Source: an uncultured bacterium
GTDB taxonomy: Bacteria; Planctomycetota; UBA8108
Assembly (NCBI GenBank): GCA_913050545.1
Contig: CAJWZY010000168.1
Coordinates: forward strand, 1-5,474
DNA length: 5,474 nt
Direction of reading: 5' to 3'
How positions within the stretch are numbered: the stretch's first letter is position 1; the number at the start of each line of letters is the position of its first letter. Positions 1 to 4,936 of the stretch are shown here, piece after piece. A program made the position numbers and the translations under genes. The notes under the pieces are model-generated. The model saw only the letters and a list, made by a program, of their open reading frames with translations, did no database searches and was not told the DNA's origin.

Positions 1-1
1 A

Positions 2-415
2 GTAAAGGAGGAACAAGCAGAGGTAAAGCTCAATACAACCCTGCGCCCGATTGATCTCGAGGCGAGCAACAAGGAGATCTCCTACCTCTCCTGGAAGCAG
101 CTGCGCTCACAGTTCAAGCGGCAGAACTACCACCGCCACCTTGCAGTCAAGCTGCACCACCACTTCGCCTTCCCCCTGGCCCATATCCTCCTGCTCTTCC
201 TCGGGCTGCCCTTTGTGCTGAAGCTGGAGAACCGCAGCATCTTCCTGGGACTGGTGGCGAGCTTCCTGATCGGGGCGGCCTTCTACCTCGTCACCTCGGT
301 CTGCGCCAGCATCGCCATCGACGGCAACTACTTCTCACCGACCCTCGCGGCGTGGTTTCCCATCATGCTCTTTGGCGCACTCGGGCTCACGCTCTTTGAC
401 AGCATCCCCACCTGA
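2..415 (+). CDS. LptF/LptG family LPS export permease, C-terminal part (5' end outside window)
   Basis: The last 137 residues of an inner-membrane permease of the YjgP/YjgQ (LptF/LptG) family. In the family, LptF and LptG pair with the LptB ATPase to extract lipopolysaccharide from the inner membrane and pass it to the periplasmic Lpt bridge. Visible here are the end of the periplasmic domain (about residues 1-45 of the fragment), then three hydrophobic segments at roughly 55-73, 80-104 and 114-133. The family-typical sequence FAFPLAHILLLFLGLPFVL leads into the fourth transmembrane helix, and AAWFPIMLFGALGLTLFD closes the protein. The frame is open from base 2 to the TGA stop, so the start lies upstream of the window. 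LptF and LptG cannot be told apart from this fragment. The gene converges on the DUF1844 gene with 9 bp between stops. The family call is confident; the paralogue is not. Confidence 0.9.
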   Translation, partial: VKEEQAEVKLNTTLRPIDLEASNKEISYLSWKQLRSQFKRQNYHRHLAVKLHHHFAFPLAHILLLFLGLPFVLKLENRSIFLGLVASFLIGAAFYLVTSVCASIAIDGNYFSPTLAAWFPIMLFGALGLTLFDSIPT

Positions 416-424
416 GCGGTGAAC

Positions 425-931
425 TCAGCCCTCGGCGGCTTCACCTTCGGCGGCTTCACCTTCGGCGGCTTCACCCTGCTCCCCGGCTCCCTCTTCGCCT
501 GCAGCGCCCGATGAAATCTTCACGAAAACTTCGCGCAATTGAGCGGTAAGTTGAGTCAGGTAGGTTGCCTCCTGCTCCTCGAGGTTCCCCTCTGTCTTCT
601 CCTGGAGAACAGCCAGCATGTCGATGGAATAGGCTGCGGCCTTGAGATCGACCTGGGGCTCCTTGGTAAACGGATTCGGTACCAGCCCGAGAGAAACCTG
701 GGCGCGCATCGAGAGCTCCTGGAGCAAACCGGGAAAAGACGCCGGTGGAAGCTCGTAGTCCGCTCCCTCGGAGGATTCACCCTGCTCGGGTTCGGAGGCC
801 TCTTCTTTGGCTTCTTCTTTGGCCTTTGCGGCGATCTCCTCTTCGAGAGCCTGCTTTTCGGCCTCGGCCTTCTTCTTCCAATCCTCATCAACGATGATTT
901 TTGGCGGTTCGTCTTTTTCTTCTTCGGACAT
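425..931 (-). CDS. DUF1844 domain protein with Gly/Glu/Ala repeat tail
   Basis: A 168-residue soluble, very acidic protein with no signal peptide or membrane segment. Residues 1-60 are charged, probably helical or coiled-coil, with Lys/Glu/Ala repeats near 35-45 and the stretch IIVDEDWKKKAEAEK at 12-26. Residues about 64-138 match the DUF1844 pattern as I know it: SFPGLLQELSMRAQVSLGL, then AAYSIDMLAVLQEKTEGNL, then TAQLREVFVKI. The family has no established biochemical function, and I do not propose one. The tail (141-168) is low-complexity Gly/Glu/Ala and ends in three GEAAE units. The start is well supported: GAGGT at 936-940 lies five bases before the ATG. It begins 18 bp after the pyrG stop in the same direction, so co-transcription with pyrG is likely, and it may act alongside nucleotide or Kdo metabolism (inference from context only). 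Confidence 0.87.
   Translation of the reverse strand: MSEEEKDEPPKIIVDEDWKKKAEAEKQALEEEIAAKAKEEAKEEASEPEQGESSEGADYELPPASFPGLLQELSMRAQVSLGLVPNPFTKEPQVDLKAAAYSIDMLAVLQEKTEGNLEEQEATYLTQLTAQLREVFVKISSGAAGEEGAGEQGEAAEGEAAEGEAAEG
431..475 (-). repeat. three tandem 15-bp units encoding GEAAE
   Basis: Three head-to-tail 15-bp units (431-445, 446-460, 461-475) lie at the 3' end of the DUF1844 gene. The second and third are identical; the first differs by one base (c431 for t). Each adds one GEAAE pentapeptide in frame (residues 153-167). Near-perfect nucleotide identity, beyond what the protein requires, points to recent expansion by slippage or unequal recombination. Confidence 0.9.
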
Positions 932-935
932 TTCT

Positions 936-940
936 ACCTC
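936..940 (-). promoter_or_regulatory. Shine-Dalgarno site of the DUF1844 gene
   Basis: Read on the minus strand, GAGGT followed by AGAA places a good ribosome binding site just before the ATG at 931. It lies inside the 18-bp gap after pyrG, so the downstream cistron can be initiated independently on a shared mRNA. Confidence 0.7.
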
Positions 941-949
941 GGTTCTGTC

Positions 950-2608
950 TCAGTCGGTTTTTATCTTTTCAGCATTGCTGTCGTTGTCAAAATCTCCCTT
1001 ATAGACCAGGCTTGCCCGTACGAAATCCCTGAAGAGCGGATGGGCCTTGACCGGACGAGACTGGAATTCGGGATGGAACTGGCAGGAGACGAACCAGGGG
1101 TGATCGGGAAGCTCAAAGATCTCAACCAGGTTGCCATCCGGTGACAACCCGGAAAAGACCCCCCCGGAATCTTTAAACTGCTGGCGGTAGGAATTATTGA
1201 ATTCGAACCGGTGCCGATGGCGCTCATGAACCTGCTCCAGTCCGTAGGCCTTACTGGCAAGAGTTTCATCTGCGAGGTCGCACGGATAGGCGCCCAGGCG
1301 CATGGTGCCGCCCTTCTCGGTAACCTCGTTCTGGTCCTCCATCAGATCGATCACAGGATGTGGCGTATCCTTGTCGAATTCGCTGGAGTGGGCGCCCTCG
1401 AGCCCCAGGACATTGCGTCCGAACTCTATGCACGCACACTGCATCCCCAGGCAGATCCCCAGGAAGGGAATGGAATTCTCCCTGGCGTAGCGGATCGCGC
1501 TGATCTTGCCCTCGATGCCCCGGTCGCCAAAGCCGCCCGGCACCAGGATCGCCTTCGAACCCGCCAGTAGCTTCTCGGCTCCTTCCTTCTCGACCTCCTC
1601 AGAGCCCACCTTGCGAAACTTCACCCGGGCATGGTGCGTAATCCCGGCATGGGTGAGCGCCTCGTATATGGACTTGTAGGCATCGTGAAGCTCGATGTAC
1701 TTGCCGACGATGGTAACCTCTGTTTCGTGGGACAGATCATGACAGACGGTATCCACCATGGATGTCCACTCACTCAGGTCTCCATCTCCCTCGGGTATTC
1801 CCAGGTGTTTCAGGACCAGGCTGTCGACCTTCTGCTCCCGCAGAACGAGGGGGACCTCGTAGATGGAATGATCCACGTCCCGCTCCTCGATCACCGCCTC
1901 CAGCGGCACGTTGCAGAACAGCGAGATCTTCCTGCGGTGCTCCTCCTCCATCACCTGCTCGGTCCTGCAGATAAGAATATCCGGCAGGATACCGATCTCG
2001 CGCAGCTTGCCAACCGAGTGCTGGGTAGGCTTGGTCTTGACCTCCCCCGATGCGCTCAGGTAAGGCAGCAGCGTCAGGTGGATAAACATGACGTTCTCAC
2101 GGCCCTTCTCGAGCCCGAATTGCCGGATAGCCTCGAGGAAGGGCTGCCCCTCGATATCGCCCACTGTGCCGCCGAGCTCGCTGATGACGACATCCACATC
2201 CTCGTCATCCATGTTCTCGATGCATCTCTTGATCTCGTCGGTGATATGGGGAATCACCTGGACCGTTGACCCAAGGTAGTCGCCACGACGCTCCTTGGAG
2301 ATCACCTTATTGTAGATCTTGCCGGTCGTGTAATTCGAATCCCTGGTCAGCTTGGCGTTGGTGAAGCGCTCATAGTGGCCGAGATCGAGGTCGGTCTCGG
2401 TGCCATCCTCTGTGACATAGACTTCTCCATGCTGGTATGGGCTCATCGTCCCGGGATCGACATTGATATAGGGATCGAGCTTCTGAAGCCCGACCTTGAG
2501 CCCGTGACTCTCCAGCAACAACCCGATAGCCCCGGCGGTAAGCCCCTTGCCAAGCGATGAAACCACTCCCCCAGTAACAAAAATATACTTGGTCATTGAA
2601 TCACTCAT
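950..2608 (-). CDS. pyrG: CTP synthase (glutamine-hydrolysing)
   Basis: Cytosolic enzyme that converts UTP to CTP using ATP and ammonia from glutamine, the last step of de novo pyrimidine nucleotide synthesis. At 552 residues it is full length (the family is about 530-550). The N-terminal synthetase domain shows YIFVTGGVVSSLGKG (P-loop region, residues 8-22), KLDPYINVDPGTMSPYQHGE (43-62), SELGGTVGDIEGQPF (143-157) and KTKPTQ (191-196), the UTP/CTP-site segment. The class I glutaminase domain shows PGGFGDRGIEGK (357-368), the nucleophile elbow GICLG with Cys386, and FHPEF with His512 and Glu514 completing the triad. A second in-frame ATG (2596, residue 5) gives MTKYIFVTGG, closer to the usual family N-terminus, and has a weak GAGTG before it, whereas the first ATG has no clear Shine-Dalgarno; either start is possible. 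It lies 67 bp after kdsB, whose product consumes CTP, and 18 bp before the DUF1844 gene. Confidence 0.98.
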   Translation of the reverse strand: MSDSMTKYIFVTGGVVSSLGKGLTAGAIGLLLESHGLKVGLQKLDPYINVDPGTMSPYQHGEVYVTEDGTETDLDLGHYERFTNAKLTRDSNYTTGKIYNKVISKERRGDYLGSTVQVIPHITDEIKRCIENMDDEDVDVVISELGGTVGDIEGQPFLEAIRQFGLEKGRENVMFIHLTLLPYLSASGEVKTKPTQHSVGKLREIGILPDILICRTEQVMEEEHRRKISLFCNVPLEAVIEERDVDHSIYEVPLVLREQKVDSLVLKHLGIPEGDGDLSEWTSMVDTVCHDLSHETEVTIVGKYIELHDAYKSIYEALTHAGITHHARVKFRKVGSEEVEKEGAEKLLAGSKAILVPGGFGDRGIEGKISAIRYARENSIPFLGICLGMQCACIEFGRNVLGLEGAHSSEFDKDTPHPVIDLMEDQNEVTEKGGTMRLGAYPCDLADETLASKAYGLEQVHERHRHRFEFNNSYRQQFKDSGGVFSGLSPDGNLVEIFELPDHPWFVSCQFHPEFQSRPVKAHPLFRDFVRASLVYKGDFDNDSNAEKIKTD

Positions 2609-2609
2609 A

Positions 2610-2636
2610 ACACCGGCAGCTTAAAGCCACACCGGC
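2610..2636. repeat. direct repeat of ACACCGGC upstream of pyrG
   Basis: Two exact copies of ACACCGGC (2610-2617 and 2629-2636), 19 bp apart start to start, sit immediately upstream of the pyrG ATG. On the pyrG strand they read GCCGGTGT. Between them is a small imperfect palindrome (GCTT A AAGC, 2619-2627). This could be a tandem protein-binding site, or it may be chance; nothing in the sequence identifies a regulator. Confidence 0.5.
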
Positions 2637-2675
2637 TCTCAAACCATCTCAATTAGCACCAACCAATCACACCCA

Positions 2676-3476
2676 TCACGGTTCATTTGAAACCGCAATG
2701 TCTTCGCTTCTTCGCCGCTCCTCTTCGACGAAACGAGTGTACTCTTCTTCGGTGTCAATTCCCATATGCTCTCCTGCAGCTTTTCCAATTCTGATGGTAT
2801 AGCCGTTGTCGAGAGCTCGGAGTTGCTCGAGCCGTTCGCGGCGTTCAAGGGCCGTCGGCTCAAGCCTTGAAAAATGAAGCAGGAACTCCCTGGTGTAGGC
2901 ATAGACCCCTATGTGTTGCACCCACTCGACTCCCTCGCCGGCCTCTCCTGCAGGGGCCTGCGGAACGGGTGACCGACTGAAGTAAAGAGCTTTTCCATCG
3001 ACGCTTACGACGGCCTTCACGATGTTGGGATCCTTAAACCCCTCAAGGTCGCTGCGCCCGGCTCCAAGGGTGGCCATGACGGTTCCGGGCTGCTCCCCGG
3101 CACCCTCCCCCTGACCCTCAAAGAGCCCCAGCAGGGTCTCGATGTCTGTATGCGAGATGTAAGGCTCATCTCCCTGGACGTTGATGATGATTTCTTCGCT
3201 GAGGTTTTCTGCCACCTCTGCCACCCTATCGGTCCCGGAGCGGTGCTCTGCGGAGGTCATCTGCGCCTCTGCACCAAAGCCGGCACAGGCATCGAGAATC
3301 TCCTCGCTGTCGGTGGCGATCACAACTTTGCTGATACCAGGACAATCAACCACTCTCTCCCAGACATGCTGGATGAGGTACTTGCCCGTCTGGCGGGCCA
3401 GGATCTTGCGGGGGAACCTCCGGGAACCCAGGCGGGCTGGTATAACGACCGCGGCTGTCCTGTCGGGAGCAGGCAC
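2676..3476 (-). CDS. kdsB: 3-deoxy-manno-octulosonate cytidylyltransferase (CMP-Kdo synthetase)
   Basis: Cytosolic enzyme that couples Kdo to CTP, giving CMP-Kdo and pyrophosphate; CMP-Kdo is the donor for the inner core of lipopolysaccharide. The fold is a nucleotidyltransferase (GT-A like). Key motifs are VIPARLGSRRFPRK (11-24, nucleotide binding), SAEHRSGTDRVAEVAE (75-90), INVQGDEP (98-105, with Asp103 as the expected metal ligand), HIGVYAYTREFL (188-199), LEQLRALDNG (216-225) and GIDTEEEY (239-246, with Asp241 as the second expected metal ligand). At 266 residues it is somewhat longer than the E. coli enzyme (248), partly through Gly/Glu-rich loops at about 121-131 and 174-184 and a charged C-terminus. 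The start is GTG: an in-frame TAA at 3503-3501 excludes a longer form, no other start codon lies between, and AGGAAG precedes it. It heads the kdsB-pyrG-DUF1844 set. Confidence 0.96.
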   Translation of the reverse strand: MPAPDRTAAVVIPARLGSRRFPRKILARQTGKYLIQHVWERVVDCPGISKVVIATDSEEILDACAGFGAEAQMTSAEHRSGTDRVAEVAENLSEEIIINVQGDEPYISHTDIETLLGLFEGQGEGAGEQPGTVMATLGAGRSDLEGFKDPNIVKAVVSVDGKALYFSRSPVPQAPAGEAGEGVEWVQHIGVYAYTREFLLHFSRLEPTALERRERLEQLRALDNGYTIRIGKAAGEHMGIDTEEEYTRFVEEERRRSEDIAVSNEP

Positions 3477-3483
3477 GTTACAA

Positions 3484-3489
3484 CTTCCT
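3484..3489 (-). promoter_or_regulatory. Shine-Dalgarno site deciding the kdsB GTG start
   Basis: On the minus strand AGGAAG lies seven bases before the GTG at 3476. With the in-frame TAA at 3503-3501 just upstream, it fixes GTG as the start, since no ATG or TTG is available in that short interval. Confidence 0.65.
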
Positions 3490-3545
3490 GGGAAACGGGG
3501 TTAAAAAACGGGGGCGCAAGGGAATGCCGGACCCTCGAAAAAAGC

Positions 3546-3574
3546 AAACTATCAGCGCCCGGCCCGATTGTCAA
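3546..3574 (-). promoter_or_regulatory. candidate sigma70-type promoter for kdsB-pyrG-DUF1844
   Basis: On the minus strand a perfect TTGACA (3574-3569) is followed by a 17-bp spacer and TAGTTT (3551-3546). The -35 and spacing are ideal; the -10 matches TATAAT at only three of six positions, though it keeps the first T, second A and last T. Transcription would begin near 3539, leaving a leader of about 60 nt before the kdsB GTG. It is the only good -35 I found in the 137-bp gap after the glycosyltransferase gene. If this lineage uses different promoter consensus elements, the match may be fortuitous. Confidence 0.38.
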
Positions 3575-3613
3575 ATGAAGGCAGGCGGCAGTCCCGCCAG
3601 GGCCCGGAACTCC

Positions 3614-4693
3614 TCAGGCCTCGATGGTCTTCTCCTCATCAATCCTGTCGAGGCACTCGCCGTAGAACTCGAGCGTCTCATCCACCATCGGATCCAGTAC
3701 GAACTCCTTCTCTACCCAGCTGCGCGCGCTCTCACCGATTCGCGAGATCTCCCCGGGATTCCTGATGAGCTCGAGAATCTTTGCAGCCAGCGCCTCGACA
3801 TCTCCTTCAGGAAACAGGAGGCCTGTCTCGCCATCCTTTACCAGGTGGAGCATCTCTCCAAGGCCACTGGTGATCAGCGGCCGCCCCATCGCCATGGATT
3901 CGATGGCGGTAACTCCAACCCCTCCCTTCAGCACCGGCATGGCGATGATGTCAAAGAGCCCATAGAGTGCCTGGCGACCGGAGATATGTGGAGAGAAGGT
4001 GACATTGAGCTCCAGGCCCAGGTCCTTCACCAGGTCATGAAGCGAAGCCGCGGTCTCCCCATCTCCCACAATCGCGAAATGAGCCTGGACACCCTGGTCG
4101 AGCACCAGCCTGGCCGCCCTGACCAGGAGGTGCTGGCCCTTCTCCTCGCTCAGCTGGCCAATGCAACCTACAACCGGGAGCCGGTCCTCAGCGGGTGTCC
4201 AATAGCCGTTCTTCCCCGGCTTGAAAGCCCCAAGATCTATCCCCCTTTCAATAACCCGCACCGCGCTCTTGTCCATGTCGAGCTCGTTGACGAGTCCCTC
4301 ACGAATAACCTCGTTGGCGGCAACGGCTCCGCAGAGGTATTCCTCACGCAGGGGGCGCGCCCGCGACCCCGGGCGCGTATGGACGGTAAGCACCGCGGGT
4401 TTGCGCAGGCGTCCCATGATCTTCCTGCCAAAGGGATAGCTCCTGAGGCTCTGAACATGGATGAGGTCGGGATCGAAGGTTTCGAGATAGCCCAGCAGCT
4501 TCCTCATCGTCAGCGGGTTGAAGCTGGCCTCGTAGGTTTCGATGGAGCGCTGGCGGAACTCCTCGATCAGCTCCCCCCCTCCCGTACACAGCTGCACCTC
4601 GTGCCCGCGCTCGACAATAGCCGGCGCCAGGTCGAGCGAATAGGAGGTCGCGTTCGAGTAATCGACTCTCTCGTTGAGGAAGAGGATTCGCAT
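3614..4693 (-). CDS. GT4-family (GT-B fold) glycosyltransferase
   Basis: A 359-residue enzyme expected to move a sugar from an activated donor to an acceptor at the cytoplasmic face of the membrane; acceptor and donor cannot be read from the sequence. The N-terminal Rossmann domain opens with MRILFLNERVDYSNATSYSL, has PDLIHVQSLRSYPFG (75-89) and TVHTRPGSR (103-111). The C-terminal donor domain shows GCIGQLSEEKGQHLLVRAA (176-194), FAIVGDGE (206-213), then IESMAMGRPLITSGLGEM (264-281) and KDGETGLLFPEGDVEALA (286-303), typical of GT4. The EX7E motif keeps its second Glu (Glu265), but the first position is Gly257. There is no signal peptide. The start is secure at the 5' side because an in-frame TGA lies two codons upstream of the ATG; no convincing Shine-Dalgarno is visible. 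With kdsB downstream and an LPS permease nearby, a role in envelope glycan or LPS assembly is a reasonable inference. Confidence 0.93.
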   Translation of the reverse strand: MRILFLNERVDYSNATSYSLDLAPAIVERGHEVQLCTGGGELIEEFRQRSIETYEASFNPLTMRKLLGYLETFDPDLIHVQSLRSYPFGRKIMGRLRKPAVLTVHTRPGSRARPLREEYLCGAVAANEVIREGLVNELDMDKSAVRVIERGIDLGAFKPGKNGYWTPAEDRLPVVGCIGQLSEEKGQHLLVRAARLVLDQGVQAHFAIVGDGETAASLHDLVKDLGLELNVTFSPHISGRQALYGLFDIIAMPVLKGGVGVTAIESMAMGRPLITSGLGEMLHLVKDGETGLLFPEGDVEALAAKILELIRNPGEISRIGESARSWVEKEFVLDPMVDETLEFYGECLDRIDEEKTIEA

Positions 4694-4853
4694 GATTCAA
4701 TCGCACACCACAGCAGGACCACGACCTGAAGCCGATAAAAACAGGGAAATCAGGCCGATTCCAGCCCACTGCAGTAAAACAGCGGCGATCCGACCATCTC
4801 CGTACGTTTTGGAATAAGCGAAGGCGGCGGCAAAATCCAGCCTGAAAGGAGAT

Positions 4854-4880
4854 CAAGGTCGCCGGCAGCCTTGCTTTTTT
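4854..4880 (+). terminator. terminator-like hairpin upstream of ilvD (possible attenuator)
   Basis: On the plus strand CAAGGT (4854-4859) can pair with GCCTTG (4868-4873), with one G-U pair and an eight-base loop, followed by C and six Ts (4875-4880). This is the shape of a weak intrinsic terminator. No plus-strand gene lies upstream between the lpt gene (ends 415) and this point, so it has nothing obvious to terminate except a transcript heading into ilvD, which starts 56 bases later. It may be a leader attenuator or chance. I found no leader peptide rich in Ile, Leu or Val codons, nor a recognisable T-box. The rest of 4694-4936 shows no promoter I can support. Confidence 0.35.
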
Positions 4881-4926
4881 CGAGAATCACTCTTCAATAG
4901 TCCTTTTAAACCCAATACCTGCAAGC

Positions 4927-4930
4927 AGGA
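4927..4930 (+). promoter_or_regulatory. Shine-Dalgarno site of ilvD, within a small inverted repeat
   Basis: AGGA lies six bases before the ATG at 4937 and supports that start. It overlaps the right arm of the inverted repeat CCTG-CAAG-CAGG (4918-4929), so a short hairpin could partly mask the site. Confidence 0.6.
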
Positions 4931-4936
4931 CAAGCC

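Noticed and set aside
539..1144. A 201-codon plus-strand open frame spanning DUF1844 and the end of pyrG
   Set aside because: It is antisense to both genes. Its hydrophobic, Phe- and Leu-rich stretch is just the complement of the Lys/Glu-rich DUF1844 N-terminus.
1631..2269. A 212-codon plus-strand open frame inside pyrG
   Set aside because: It lies antisense to a highly conserved CTP synthase region and has no domain-like pattern; it is a codon-usage shadow.
3584..3598. GGCGG/CCGCC hairpin just after the glycosyltransferase stop, considered as its terminator
   Set aside because: The stem is only five pairs and no T tract follows on the minus strand, so an intrinsic terminator is not supported.
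3524..4729. A 401-codon plus-strand open frame covering the whole glycosyltransferase gene
   Set aside because: The minus-strand product carries clear GT4 motifs in order, while the plus-strand translation shows no recognisable domain. Long antisense frames are common in GC-biased genes.
4694..4936. T-box or branched-chain leader peptide for ilvD
   Set aside because: I could not find a run of Ile, Leu or Val codons, or T-box conserved sequence, in the plus-strand leader; only the weak terminator-like hairpin remains.
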